DNA of 58,189 nucleotides from Deltaproteobacteria bacterium ADurb.Bin207 (GTDB taxonomy: Bacteria; Myxococcota_A; Polyangia; Polyangiales; Polyangiaceae): assembly GCA_002070115.1 (NCBI GenBank), contig MWCO01000034.1:1-58189 (forward strand), given 5' to 3'. The notes under the pieces are model-generated. The model had not been told where the DNA came from. It saw only the letters and a list, made by a program, of their open reading frames with translations, and made no database searches. The translations under genes and the position numbers were made by a program. Positions 1 through 9,228 of the stretch are shown one piece after another. How positions within the stretch are numbered: position 1 is the stretch's first letter; each line of letters opens with the position of its first letter.

Positions 1-945
1 GAGCCGATGGCGGGGCGGGTGGAGGTGGACGGCTATGATGTGGCTGTCGATTCTGAGTCGGTCCGGGCGATAATCGGGTACATGCCGGATCATGCGGGGG
101 TGTATGAGCGAGTGACGGTTCGCGAGTATCTGGAGTTTTTCGCCGACGCCTATCAAATTCCGCATCTTGGGGTCGTCGAGACGGTGATGGAACTGACGGA
201 TCTGGAGAAGCTTCAGGACAAGCTCGTGGTCGAGATGTCCAAGGGGATGAAGCAGCGTCTGCAGCTTGCGCGGGTATTGCTGCACGACCCTAAAATCCTG
301 GTGTTGGATGAGCCCGCGAGCGACTTGGATCCTCGTGCGCGCATCGAGATGCGTGACTTGTTGCTCGAACTTCGCGCGTTGGGAAAAACGATTTTTCTAT
401 CGTCGCATATCCTTACGGAACTTGCGGATGTATGCACATCGGTGGCGATTTTGGAGCGAGGGGCATTGGTGGTTGCCGGCCCCATCGCGGGGATTGCGGA
501 ACAGCTTGAACGTCGGCGTTACGCCATGGCGTACGGTCATCACGCAGCCGAGGATCGGCCAGCACAGCTTCCGTCGTCGCCGCAGGGGCAACCACAGCAG
601 GCGAGTGCGACGGGGGTGGAAGCGCCAGGGGGGCAGTCGGCGGTTCAACCCGCGGTAACGCCGGGGGGAGTACCGGTTCCAGGTTCGGCGCGAAAACGTC
701 TTAAGCTTCGCGTGTTGACGGATGCCAACCAAGCGGCGCAGCTTCTTTGGGGTGGTCCGGGTATTTTGGAAGTCGAGGTGCATGCGAGCGGCAATTTGCT
801 GGTCGGTTATCAAGGTTCGGACGCGTTGATTGCGGACCTGGTGCGCCATCTGGTGACCCATGGGGTAGCCGTTGTGGGTGTCGAGCCTGAGCGAAGCGAA
901 TTGGAGCGGATCTTCCTCGAAGTCACCCAGGGAGAAGTGCAATGA
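1..945 (+). CDS. ABC transporter ATP-binding protein (5' truncated)
   Basis: This is the nucleotide-binding subunit of an ABC-2-type exporter. The frame is open to base 1, so the true start and the Walker A loop lie outside the window. Visible motifs are the signature MSKGMKQRLQLAR (Ser-Lys-Gly in place of the usual LSGGQ), Walker B ILVLDEPASDLDP and the H-loop SSHI. After the ATPase core come a Pro/Gln/Gly-rich linker (about residues 180-225) and a small C-terminal domain (RLKLRVLTDANQAAQLL), an extension found on some ABC-2 ATPases. It overlaps the next gene, a multi-span membrane subunit, by 4 bp (ATGA), so the two are translationally coupled. The substrate cannot be read from the sequence. 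Confidence 0.9.
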   Translation, partial: EPMAGRVEVDGYDVAVDSESVRAIIGYMPDHAGVYERVTVREYLEFFADAYQIPHLGVVETVMELTDLEKLQDKLVVEMSKGMKQRLQLARVLLHDPKILVLDEPASDLDPRARIEMRDLLLELRALGKTIFLSSHILTELADVCTSVAILERGALVVAGPIAGIAEQLERRRYAMAYGHHAAEDRPAQLPSSPQGQPQQASATGVEAPGGQSAVQPAVTPGGVPVPGSARKRLKLRVLTDANQAAQLLWGGPGILEVEVHASGNLLVGYQGSDALIADLVRHLVTHGVAVVGVEPERSELERIFLEVTQGEVQ

Positions 946-2687
946 GTGCCCAGACCGGGACTCCTTCGTTCGTTCCTTCGCCACCTTCGTCGCGGGCGGT
1001 GGATTTGGCGCGAACGAGCCTTCGGCGTGTTCGAAACAATCCTAATCCGATTTGGATTCGGGAACTTCGCCAAGCGGCGCGCTTAGGGCGAACCCCTATC
1101 ATCCTGATGACGATTACGGCGCTGGTGGCTTTGCTCATGACCGCGATTGGCGGCATCATGAGTGTGGCCGCTTCGCCTTCCACCATTGGAATTACGTTAT
1201 TTCACACGTTTTTCTCGCTTGCGTTTTTCGTGGTGACCTTGTTGGGACCGGCTTTGGCGGCCAACAGTGTGGCATCGGAGCGAGAAGGCAGAACGTGGGA
1301 GGCGGTGATTCTGACAGGCTTGCCTCCGAAGACGATAGCGCGGGGAAAGTTTTTGTCGGCTTTCACCAACATATCGATGTACATCGTGATGTTGGCGCCC
1401 GTGGGGGCGCTGTCGTTTCTTTTCGGTGGGGTGACCGCGTTAGAGGTGGTGGTCGCGTTTTTTTTCCTGTTTCTTTTTGCCTTGTTGGGGGTCGCCTTCG
1501 GTCTTGCCATCAGTTCGGCATTGGCTAGTGGTCGTACCGCGATTTTGCTTTCCCTTCTGCTCGCGTTTCCGCTAACGCTCGTGGCCTACTTGGGGTTGGG
1601 CGTTGGCCTTTCCGTGGCGGCCAACGATGCTTGGCCAGCGGTGATTGGCGGCGCTCCCGTATGGCTCCCTACGGCCTATGAACGCGCTCCCTTTTCTCTC
1701 GAGTACATCACCTTCTTGGTCGTCATCCCCATCGCAGGATTGACGGTCCCCGCCTGGTTTTTTTACGAGATCACCGTCGCCAATCTCACCAGCTTGACCG
1801 ACGATCGCGCCACGGGGTTGAAGCGATGGTACGTGGTCATGGTTCCTCTGTTGACGGCCGCCATCGTCATTCCCGTCGTAACTTTGGGGAATGGCAAGCC
1901 ATCCGGTTCGATCATGGTGGGTGTGTCGATTCTGTTTTCGTTCGTAGTGTTTGCCTTCTTCGTTTTTCAAGGGGATGCCATCGGCCCATCGCGGCGGGTG
2001 CTCGTGCATTGGGAGCGAAAAAAAGCAAGTCAGCTTACGCGTTTCATGGGGCCCGGATTGGTAAAAACCATTTTCTTGGTATTTGTGTTGGGTAGTGTTG
2101 GGATACTCGTGTTGGCGGTGGCGGGTGTGGCGGTCAGTCTGTTGTCGCCGCATGTAACCGATCGGCAACTTGAAGCGGAGCGTGTGGTAGCCTTCGTTGA
2201 ATATGCGGCCACCTACTTATTGTTTCTTGGTGGGTTTGCCGCATGGATTCGAACGAAAGCTTCTACTTCGGGCGTAGCGCGCGTGTTGCTATTGGTTGCC
2301 ATCTTTTTGTCTGCCGCGGGACCTTGGATTGTCGCGGCGATTGCGGGGGTCATTTCGGAAGGAAGTGATGAAGCGCTGATCGTTGCGGCTCCCTCACCGT
2401 TTTTTGCATTTGTTTTGGTCGGCATGCTCGACAAGGCCCAACGTGGGCTGGCGACCATCGTTGGGGTCATCTGTTCTTCGGCCTGGGCGCTCATTGGATT
2501 GGGACTGTTCGCGGCGGCATCGGTGCGAGCGAAGCGGATCATCCATGAGCACTTCGCCATGCTTTCGGAATCCGAAAAAATGCTGGCGCAAGAAGACGAA
2601 GAATTGCAACGTATGGATTTACAACAACAAAATTTGGATTCCGCACCCGAAAACGCCCTCGTTGGGCAAGGGGAATCGGGGGCATGA
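942..2687 (+). CDS. ABC-2 type transporter permease
   Basis: This is the membrane partner of the preceding ATPase, 581 residues long. A cytoplasmic N-terminus of about 50 residues carries the NPIWIRELRQAARLGR segment typical of large ABC-2 permeases. About 12-13 hydrophobic segments follow, from TPIILMTITALVALL near residue 50 to the one ending near residue 535. The C-terminus is a short acidic Gln/Glu-rich tail. The ATG follows a GGGAGAAG ribosome site and overlaps the ATPase stop; the end overlaps the DUF58 gene by 4 bp. The order ATPase-permease-DUF58 suggests a three-gene membrane complex. The transported molecule is unknown. Confidence 0.88.
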   Translation: MSAQTGTPSFVPSPPSSRAVDLARTSLRRVRNNPNPIWIRELRQAARLGRTPIILMTITALVALLMTAIGGIMSVAASPSTIGITLFHTFFSLAFFVVTLLGPALAANSVASEREGRTWEAVILTGLPPKTIARGKFLSAFTNISMYIVMLAPVGALSFLFGGVTALEVVVAFFFLFLFALLGVAFGLAISSALASGRTAILLSLLLAFPLTLVAYLGLGVGLSVAANDAWPAVIGGAPVWLPTAYERAPFSLEYITFLVVIPIAGLTVPAWFFYEITVANLTSLTDDRATGLKRWYVVMVPLLTAAIVIPVVTLGNGKPSGSIMVGVSILFSFVVFAFFVFQGDAIGPSRRVLVHWERKKASQLTRFMGPGLVKTIFLVFVLGSVGILVLAVAGVAVSLLSPHVTDRQLEAERVVAFVEYAATYLLFLGGFAAWIRTKASTSGVARVLLLVAIFLSAAGPWIVAAIAGVISEGSDEALIVAAPSPFFAFVLVGMLDKAQRGLATIVGVICSSAWALIGLGLFAAASVRAKRIIHEHFAMLSESEKMLAQEDEELQRMDLQQQNLDSAPENALVGQGESGA

Positions 2688-3556
2688 GCGCGTTGCTCGA
2701 TGCCGCTTTTCTCAAAGAGCTAGAGGCGTTACGACGGCGTCTGGAAATCAAGGCGCGGTCGGGGTCGGCGGGAGATCAACTCGCAAAGCGTCGAGGAGGC
2801 TCCGCGGAGTTCCAGGACCATCGCCCGTATGCGCCAGGCGATGATTTACGACGCATCGATTGGGCGGCGTATGCGAGGACGGGCGAGCCTGTGCTCAAGC
2901 TGTTTCGGATGGAAGAAGACGTGATGCTTCGTTTGCTGGTGGATTCATCGGCATCGTTGGATTACGGAGTTCCTTCGAAGTTCGATATCGCCAGACGGGT
3001 GGGGGCTGCGATTGGGTACATGGTGATGGCAAGCTCGCAGCGTGCTCAGGTGTTTTCGGTCGGTGAGGGGATCAAGAGCATGAGTCGTAGCGCCCGGGGG
3101 CGAGGGGGTGTGGCATCCTTTCTCAAGTCATTGGAAGCGTTGCAACCAGGTGGAGCGACGCATCTTTCCAAAGCGATTGATGCGGTGGTGCAACGTTCCC
3201 ATCGTCCAGGGATGCTTGTGGTCATCAGCGACTTTTTGGATGGGGGGCTTGTGACGGCGTCGCTGAGTCGGGCAAAGTCCGCGGGTCACGACTTGGCGTT
3301 GGTGCATGTGGTGACGCCGGAAGAGGTGGAGCCGCCTTGGGAGGGGGATTGGACACTCGAGGATGGGGAGACGGGCGCGACGGTGGACGTGACGATGGAT
3401 CCGGCGGCCCTCGAGGCGTATATGTTGAGATTTACAGGGTTATGTGAAGAATTGCGAGCGGTGGCGCGCAAGCTGGGAGCCGGATATGTGCGAATGCGAA
3501 CGGACGAGCCTTTGGAGCCGGTCGTACGTCGTTTCGTGGCTCGGGGGGTAGACTGA
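2684..3556 (+). CDS. DUF58 domain protein (VWA-like)
   Basis: This 290-residue cytoplasmic protein belongs to the DUF58 family. The hallmark segment RPYAPGDDLRRIDW lies near residues 47-60 and is followed by a von Willebrand A-like fold whose metal site reads VDSSAS (DxSxS) near residue 87. DUF58 proteins are commonly coded beside MoxR ATPases or ABC-2 exporters and are thought to act as adaptors, but a biochemical role is not established. It overlaps the ABC permease by 4 bp, so the three genes form one operon. No MoxR ATPase is visible within the window. Confidence 0.88.
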   Translation: MSALLDAAFLKELEALRRRLEIKARSGSAGDQLAKRRGGSAEFQDHRPYAPGDDLRRIDWAAYARTGEPVLKLFRMEEDVMLRLLVDSSASLDYGVPSKFDIARRVGAAIGYMVMASSQRAQVFSVGEGIKSMSRSARGRGGVASFLKSLEALQPGGATHLSKAIDAVVQRSHRPGMLVVISDFLDGGLVTASLSRAKSAGHDLALVHVVTPEEVEPPWEGDWTLEDGETGATVDVTMDPAALEAYMLRFTGLCEELRAVARKLGAGYVRMRTDEPLEPVVRRFVARGVD

Positions 3557-3731
3557 GGCCATACGATCGCAACCTGTGGGTGGTGTGCTGATGGGGCGTT
3601 GAGGCGCTGCTCCGACGACGGGGGCCGTACCATCTTGATCGAAGCTGTATTACAAGCGAAGTGGCTGTGTTGGATCTCATGGGCTTGCGAGCAAGACGGT
3701 CATCGCGAGCATAAACGGATTTCAAGCGACG

Positions 3732-4634
3732 ATGGTTTCGGGTCACGATCATTCCTTTGGGCAAGAGCGGAAGCGGCCTGGTGAGCGAAAAACCATCATC
3801 GTCATCGTGTTGACCGCGGTCACGATGGTCGTCGAGATCGTGGCGGGATTGGTCTATGGCTCGATGGCGTTGCTTGCCGATGGGTTGCACATGGCATCGC
3901 ATGCCGCGGCGCTGACGATTTCGGCGGCTGCCTACGTGTATGCCCGACGTCACGCCTCGGATCGTCGTTATAGTTTTGGGACCGGCAAGGTCAACGCGCT
4001 GGCAGGTTTTACTGGATCGGTATTGCTCGGATTGTTTGCCGGCTTCATGGCGTTCGAAAGCGTGGGGCGGATCATTTCGCCCGTCGATATCGTTTTTGAT
4101 CACGCGCTTTTTGTGGCTGTGGTGGGGTTGGCGGTCAATGCGATATCGGTGGTATTTCTCCAAGGAGGGCATGGGCATTCGAAGGATGAACCGAATCATG
4201 ACGCTTCGGATCATGATGTGCATGAGGACCATAATCTTCGGTCAGCGTATTTTCACGTATTGGCCGATGCGTTGACGTCAGTGGCGGCGATTGTGGCTTT
4301 GCTTGCTGGCAAGTACTTCGGGTGGGTGTGGTTGGATCCGATCATGGGGATTGTAGGCGCGCTGTTGGTGGGAAAATGGTCTTTGGGTCTTGTGCGCGAT
4401 ACGAGCGCCGTGTTGTTGGATCGGCAAGCGCCGGAACCGATGGTGGCGAGAGTGCGAAGCGCGATCGAGCCAGAAGCGCGGGTCGTCGACCTGCATATAT
4501 GGTCCATTGGTCCGGGGATTTACGCGTGTGTGCTTGCGGTGGAGGGGCCGGGGGATCCGGCATCGTATGCGGCGTCGATTCCAGAGGATTTAGGGATCGT
4601 TCATATTACGGTGGAAGTCCGTGCTCGAGGCTGA
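3732..4634 (+). CDS. dmeF: Cation diffusion facilitator, DmeF type (Co/Ni efflux)
   Basis: This is a 300-residue proton-coupled metal exporter of the inner membrane with six predicted spans. The N-terminal HDHSFGQ segment, the metal site in helix 2 written DGLHMASH (D50, H53, H57) rather than the usual HxxxD, the RRYSFGTGK loop, a His-rich loop (about residues 147-167) and the helix 5 site HVLAD (H175, D179) all match the DmeF subgroup known for cobalt and nickel export. Metal preference is inferred from the subgroup. I see no DmeR-like regulator beside it. The ribosome site is weak. The last 45 bp overlap the 3' end of obgE on the opposite strand. Confidence 0.88.
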   Translation: MVSGHDHSFGQERKRPGERKTIIVIVLTAVTMVVEIVAGLVYGSMALLADGLHMASHAAALTISAAAYVYARRHASDRRYSFGTGKVNALAGFTGSVLLGLFAGFMAFESVGRIISPVDIVFDHALFVAVVGLAVNAISVVFLQGGHGHSKDEPNHDASDHDVHEDHNLRSAYFHVLADALTSVAAIVALLAGKYFGWVWLDPIMGIVGALLVGKWSLGLVRDTSAVLLDRQAPEPMVARVRSAIEPEARVVDLHIWSIGPGIYACVLAVEGPGDPASYAASIPEDLGIVHITVEVRARG

Positions 4635-5681
4635 GTCATCGGGTTCGCTGCTGTCGCTTACGTCTGCGTGACGAGCTTTCGTCACGGCGGATGCCAGTTC
4701 GAGCATGAGTGGCCCTGTGTTTTCTCCAGTCACGGCGCTGATCAAATGCAAATGAATGCCATGGCTTGCGAACTGGTCCGCTAGGGTGGGATAGGCTTCT
4801 CGTACCTCGGTGATATCGCTTTTCGACAAGGCGACCAGTTCTGGTTTACGAGCGAGGTTTTCATCGAACGCCGCGAGTTCTTGTCGAATGGCGAGGTAAT
4901 CGTTCCAGGGGTCGCGCGTTTCCTCATGATCGAGGGTGATGAGGTGCAGCAGCACGCGTGTGCGCTCCAGGTGTTTGAGAAAACGGATACCAAGGCCGAC
5001 GCCTTGGCTGGCGCCAGGAATCAATCCTGGGATATCGGCCATGGCAAATTGCGTGGTTTGCTCGTGACTGCCGACGGATACGATTCCGAGGTGCGGACGA
5101 ATTGTGGTGAACGGGAAGTCATCGACGCGGGGGCGGGCTCTTGAAACCGCTCGGATCAACGTGCTTTTCCCTACATTGGGAAAGCCCAGCAAGCCGACAT
5201 CGGCCATGACCACGAGACTAAGTTTCAGTTTTCGGATTTCGCCCGGTACGCCCGGCTCCGCCCGTCGTGGCGCGCGATCATACGGTGTTGCGAAGTGGAT
5301 GTTGCCGCGTCCGCCGGCCCCGCCTTTTGCGACGATGAGTTTCTGGCCGTGCGTCAAGACGTCACCGAGCATCTCGCCGGTTTCGGTATCGATGACTCGT
5401 GTACCGATGGGAACGCGCACGACAGCATCATCTCCGGAGCGTCCGTAACGGTCCTTTCCTTGCCCGTGCTGGCCCCGTTTGGCGCGGATATCATGGGAGT
5501 AGGTGAGATCGAGGAGGGTGGACATTCCGCCCGCGCCTTCGAAAACGACGTCGCCTCCTTTTCCCCCATCACCGCCGGAAGGCCCACCGTGAGGAATATA
5601 CTTTTCCCGTCGAAAGGCAATGCAACCGTTGCCACCATCGCCGGCGTGTACTGTGACTTCGCATTCGTCCACGAACTTCAT
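4590..5681 (-). CDS. obgE: GTPase ObgE/CgtA
   Basis: This is the conserved 50S-associated GTPase, 363 residues. The glycine-rich Obg fold occupies about residues 1-158 (MKFVDECEVTVHAGDGGNG at the start). The G domain follows, with G1 GFPNVGKST, a switch region with the FPFTTIRPHLG segment, DIPGL (G3) and SKSD (G4, in place of the usual NKxD). It helps ribosome assembly and growth control. The C-terminal tail after about residue 335 is short, acidic and Ser-rich and lacks an OCT domain. Its 3' end runs 45 bp into the convergent metal exporter gene. Usually obg follows rplU-rpmA; those genes are absent here. Confidence 0.96.
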   Translation of the reverse strand: MKFVDECEVTVHAGDGGNGCIAFRREKYIPHGGPSGGDGGKGGDVVFEGAGGMSTLLDLTYSHDIRAKRGQHGQGKDRYGRSGDDAVVRVPIGTRVIDTETGEMLGDVLTHGQKLIVAKGGAGGRGNIHFATPYDRAPRRAEPGVPGEIRKLKLSLVVMADVGLLGFPNVGKSTLIRAVSRARPRVDDFPFTTIRPHLGIVSVGSHEQTTQFAMADIPGLIPGASQGVGLGIRFLKHLERTRVLLHLITLDHEETRDPWNDYLAIRQELAAFDENLARKPELVALSKSDITEVREAYPTLADQFASHGIHLHLISAVTGENTGPLMLELASAVTKARHADVSDSSEPDDSASSTDFHRNMNDP

Positions 5682-5718
5682 GACGTTGAGTGCAGAGGTA
5701 GGTGAGTGTTATTGGATG

Positions 5719-6423
5719 CTATTTTTTGGGCAATGGTGGGCGCATGGGCAGCGGGGGGGGGCTTGCGCCGACGGAGAAGGGTTGGAGGTTAGTACCGCCG
5801 GTTTTTTTGCCCGATTCGAGGGTTGCCAGTGCTTGCAACACCAGATCCACGCCATAGCTGATGGCCGCTTGTTCTTGGAACACCTCGGTGACACGGGCGA
5901 GACGGATGGAAGTTGTTTTTCCGAGTTTCACTTCTCGTTCGACGAACGCTTCGAAGGAGCCGAAGCCATGTACTTCGTAGAGTTTGCTGTCGCGGATATC
6001 CCGTAATAATTTTCCGATCGCGAAAAAATTCTGTTCGTAATTTTTTCGTAACGTATTGATTTTCTGAAGGATATTGTGAAGCGAGGCAATTCGCGCTTTG
6101 ATTTCCTCGGCACCGGTAGGCACGCGGAGGGTAGCTCTTGCCGAGCCGGGAAGGGGTGGTTCGGCCGCGCGGGCGCGGGCTTCCTCCCTATGTTTTTCGG
6201 CGTGCCGTGCAGCCCAGGGCGCGGCTCCTCGGATTCCCATGTGACGAGGTTCGTCCTTGCTCGAACCGGCTTCGGCCAAGGGCTTTTCCGAGGCTGATTT
6301 CCCTTTCGACGAGGTTTCGGACTTGGGGGAGCGAACCACTTTTTTCCCCGTCCGTGATGACGAACCGCCAGTTTTTGACGGCTTATTGCCTTTTGTCGGC
6401 GGCTTCTTCGGTTTCGTAGCCAT
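5719..6423 (-). CDS. Hypothetical protein with basic tail and helical core
   Basis: I do not recognise a named family. The 234-residue product starts with a Lys/Pro/Ser/Thr-rich basic tail (about residues 1-50, MATKPKKPPTKGNKPSKTGG), then an Arg/Glu/Ala helix and a compact helical region with IARIASL-like heptads, NTLRKNYEQNFFAIGKLL and a segment (GFGSFEAFVEREVKLGKTTS) that looks like the recognition end of a small helical DNA-binding domain. The tail resembles histone-like extensions of myxobacterial nucleoid proteins. I chose the ATG at 6423 because GGGTAGGGAA precedes it; an upstream start at 6534 would add 37 residues that look non-coding. It lies directly upstream of obgE, 37 bp away, and may share its transcript. 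Confidence 0.7.
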   Translation of the reverse strand: MATKPKKPPTKGNKPSKTGGSSSRTGKKVVRSPKSETSSKGKSASEKPLAEAGSSKDEPRHMGIRGAAPWAARHAEKHREEARARAAEPPLPGSARATLRVPTGAEEIKARIASLHNILQKINTLRKNYEQNFFAIGKLLRDIRDSKLYEVHGFGSFEAFVEREVKLGKTTSIRLARVTEVFQEQAAISYGVDLVLQALATLESGKKTGGTNLQPFSVGASPPPLPMRPPLPKK

Positions 6424-6568
6424 TTCCCTACCCAATTTCGTTCGGTACGCCTCCCGCGGGGTTCTCGAAGAAGGGTCCATCCGTCTACACGCTCGCCTTA
6501 GCAATTCGTTCCCCTTGCGTCCAGCAACTTGCATTCCCGCTATGCTCGTCGCGTGCTACAGGCAGGCC

Positions 6569-7648
6569 ATGACGTCCGATGTCAACCCCCCGTCGCAACG
6601 CCACCCCCATTCCCCCTCGTTGCCTCCTGCCAATGAGCGGATTGCGGTCGTGGTCAATGGCAACGCCAAAAACGTAACCCGCGATGTTGTCGAAACCTTG
6701 GACCAAATACTCCTTGGTGGGGACCTTTTCGTATCGCGACGACTCGAAGAAGGACCTCAAATCGCACGAACGATTGCGGAACGAGGTTATGGGACCGTAT
6801 TGACGGGTGGTGGGGACGGTACGTTTACGGTGATGGTGACGGAGGTGGTGCGAGCGTGCCGCAAGCTCGATAAAAAGCCACCGCGGTTTGGATTGCTGAA
6901 ACTTGGGACGGGCAATTCGCTTGCCTGGGTCGTGGGGGCCAGCAAAGCCAAAGGTCGAGGTCTTGCCGCCGATATTTTACGCCTTCGACAAGAGGCCGGA
7001 AGCAGGTCCATGCGGCTCATCGAGGCGGATGATTTCCTCTCCCCATTCTGTGGTTTCGGCATCGATGCGGTCGTGCTTCACCACAAAGAACTCACCAAAG
7101 AATGGATGCTCAATCTGCCGGTCGTCGGCAAGTATGTCACCGGTGAGATGATCTACGCGATGTCCACCTTCACACGCACCTTTCCGTTTTACATGATTCA
7201 CGCCATGCCGCATTGCCGTATCATCAATGAAGGAGCCGATGCCTTTCACGTGGGGTACAACGGCTCGTTCATCGGGGCTCCCATTCCCAAAGGCAGTGTC
7301 ATTTTCGAGGGAAAGGTCAAGCTCGCTTCCTGCTCCACCATCCCGTATTATGGCTTTGGATTCCGCATCTTTCCGTATGCGGAAGAGCGTGAAGACCGCA
7401 TGGCATTGCGCGTCTCCACGGTTCCTGTGCCCACGTTCATTCGTAACTTTCCGGCGATATGGCGGGGCGAATACCATAACCCCAAGGTGATCGAAGACTT
7501 CCTCGTCGAGGATGTCACCATTGAGATCGATCCGGCGACGCCTTTCCAAATTGGGGGTGATTCTCACGGAACGCGCTCTCGCGTGCGCATGCGTTTGTCG
7601 CCAGAGCCGATTGAGCTGGTTGACTTTTACGCGCCACCACGTGGATAA
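6569..7648 (+). CDS. Diacylglycerol kinase family lipid kinase
   Basis: This 359-residue protein has the DAGK catalytic domain: the strand IAVVVNGNAKN near residue 24 and the nucleotide-binding motif TGGGDGTF near residue 80. A beta-rich C-terminal half follows, as in YegS/DgkB-type kinases. Family members phosphorylate diacylglycerol, sphingosine or related lipids at the membrane; the substrate here is unknown. The start at 6569 is preceded by AGGCAGG and begins just before the conserved domain; the in-frame ATG at 6542 is an alternative. The longer open frame back to 6257 runs antisense through the start of the divergent basic-tailed gene and is probably not coding. Confidence 0.85.
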   Translation: MTSDVNPPSQRHPHSPSLPPANERIAVVVNGNAKNVTRDVVETLDQILLGGDLFVSRRLEEGPQIARTIAERGYGTVLTGGGDGTFTVMVTEVVRACRKLDKKPPRFGLLKLGTGNSLAWVVGASKAKGRGLAADILRLRQEAGSRSMRLIEADDFLSPFCGFGIDAVVLHHKELTKEWMLNLPVVGKYVTGEMIYAMSTFTRTFPFYMIHAMPHCRIINEGADAFHVGYNGSFIGAPIPKGSVIFEGKVKLASCSTIPYYGFGFRIFPYAEEREDRMALRVSTVPVPTFIRNFPAIWRGEYHNPKVIEDFLVEDVTIEIDPATPFQIGGDSHGTRSRVRMRLSPEPIELVDFYAPPRG

Positions 7649-7684
7649 AATATCTTGTAAAAACAAACGCTTGCGTAGATGTCG

Positions 7685-8650
7685 TCACGATGGCGGAAGC
7701 CACAACGACTCGAGTGTTGCGGGTATGTCCCTATCGAGAGATGGGCACTTTGCGTTCGATAGCGTATGCCAATACAAGATGTTCCGAACCTGCGCCGATT
7801 GCGCGAGACGCAACGCATGCGAAAAAGTTTTGGCCGTGTAGGTTGCCTCCAATTCGATGCCCATGTCATCGGCCATTCGCATCGCTCGTTCTCCCCACGG
7901 TGTGGGATAACCGTAGCCGCGTCCGAGCCGATCGTTCACGATCCACAGACGTTTTCGTAAGGAGCGCCACGATGGGGTGGTGCCACGACGACGTGCCACG
8001 CTTCGTGCGAGGGTAAGTACGGAAAGTTCGTTGATCCACGGCCAGGGAAACACACGTACGGCATGAACGACACAACGAAGCGAAGTTTCTTCTAATCCAG
8101 CCAGCAGTCCTGCCACGGTACCGCCGGAACCGAGTGCGACGACGATGACGTCGGGGTCTGGTACCAAACCTGCGTGGACTTGAGATTCGAGTTCCCGTGC
8201 CGCGAGGGCGTAACCGATGGAGCCAGACGCGTTGCTTCCGCCGGGAGGGATGAGCATATCACCTTGACGCAGGATGCGAGGGAGGACGAAGGGGATGAGG
8301 GAAGGATGGGCACAAGGGTATGCTGTCAAACCCACCTGCAAGGACCAGCGGAGATTCGATTGTGCGTGTGCGCTACACGGAACGGGTGTGAGCAGCGCGG
8401 CTACCGGAAATCCGTGGCTTGAGCCATGGATGGCCGTGGCTAGCACATGATGGCTACCCGCGGCTCCGAAGGTAACGATACGGCGTGCTTGGATTTGCCT
8501 TGCATCCCTCAACAATCCTTCGAGTTTTCGGACTTTGTTTCCTCCGTAGACGGGGTGGGTGGCATCATCGTGTTTGATCCATAAATGGGAGCGATGAGCG
8601 AAAGTGGGGTGAAGAGGTTCGATGGAGGTGGGATAGTTGCCGAGTACCAC
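7685..8650 (-). CDS. PLP-dependent deaminase (ACC deaminase / D-cysteine desulfhydrase family)
   Basis: This 321-residue cytoplasmic enzyme has the fold II tryptophan-synthase-beta architecture. The PLP lysine lies in YGGNKVRKLEG (K39). Further family marks are GAAGSHH near residue 65, GGSNASGSIGY near residue 138 and the phosphate-binding loop LGSGGTVAG near residue 172. Relatives remove ammonia from 1-aminocyclopropane-1-carboxylate or H2S from D-cysteine; which activity applies cannot be decided by eye. The start is a GTG; an in-frame TAG 10 codons upstream limits extension. The gene is convergent with the lipid kinase (36 bp apart) and 27 bp downstream of a lipoprotein gene. Confidence 0.8.
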   Translation of the reverse strand: MVLGNYPTSIEPLHPTFAHRSHLWIKHDDATHPVYGGNKVRKLEGLLRDARQIQARRIVTFGAAGSHHVLATAIHGSSHGFPVAALLTPVPCSAHAQSNLRWSLQVGLTAYPCAHPSLIPFVLPRILRQGDMLIPPGGSNASGSIGYALAARELESQVHAGLVPDPDVIVVALGSGGTVAGLLAGLEETSLRCVVHAVRVFPWPWINELSVLTLARSVARRRGTTPSWRSLRKRLWIVNDRLGRGYGYPTPWGERAMRMADDMGIELEATYTAKTFSHALRLAQSAQVRNILYWHTLSNAKCPSLDRDIPATLESLWLPPS

Positions 8651-8677
8651 GAGATGACAACGAGCGGCGTGGAAAGA

Positions 8678-9145
8678 CTAAGGAGTTGGATCTTGTGCTT
8701 TTTTATTGAAGTCGACGATGCGCTCCATCGTGACTGATTCATTGCTTTGCCAGCCCGTGACGAAAATGCCTTCGAAGGCTCGTTGAACACAATCGCCGAT
8801 GGGAGTGTCGCGATGGGGGGGAGCCACATCGATTTTGGAGACACGACCGTTGCGTGTGAAGGTGACATTGACGTAGACGTTGCTGCGAGGGCCCGCATTG
8901 GCTTCTACATTGCATTTCGCGGCCTGATCGGCACTTCTGCGAAGCATGTCTTTGATGAATTCCCGGTCTGGTTCTTTTGCGTTTTTGGGCGGAGGTGCTT
9001 CGTTGACCGGAGCCGCGTTCGGATCGAGCGATGTGCCGGCAAACACATCTTCCTCGTCTTGTGGGGTGTTGACTTTGGTGGAGTAACAGCTTGCGGTGAG
9101 ACAGACGATAGCTGTCGACAGGAAAGCGCCATGGACGAATCGCAT
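8678..9145 (-). CDS. Lipoprotein with AgmX/PglI-type C-terminal domain
   Basis: A signal peptide with lipobox LTASC (Cys20) is followed by a charged Pro/Asn-rich linker and a small C-terminal domain. The pattern VYVNVTFTRNGRVSKIDV...CVQRAFEGI is the AgmX/PglI C-terminal (TonB-C-like) fold common in Myxococcota, where a conserved Cys pair brackets the domain. In M. xanthus, proteins with this domain take part in gliding or cell-envelope functions; the role here is unknown. The product has 155 residues. A second lipoprotein with the same type of domain, apparently duplicated, lies at 11919-12605. Confidence 0.78.
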   Translation of the reverse strand: MRFVHGAFLSTAIVCLTASCYSTKVNTPQDEEDVFAGTSLDPNAAPVNEAPPPKNAKEPDREFIKDMLRRSADQAAKCNVEANAGPRSNVYVNVTFTRNGRVSKIDVAPPHRDTPIGDCVQRAFEGIFVTGWQSNESVTMERIVDFNKKAQDPTP

Positions 9146-9228
9146 GGGCTACAGTTTACCTGAGGATGAGCGAAGGGGAAAGAAGCGAGGGGTTATGTTG
9201 CGAGAGGGAGACGAGGGGGCAGGATGGG

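Noticed and set aside
6257..6568. N-terminal extension of the lipid kinase
   Set aside because: It lies antisense to the basic-tailed gene's start, shows no conserved sequence and lacks a ribosome site; the DAGK domain starts after 6600.
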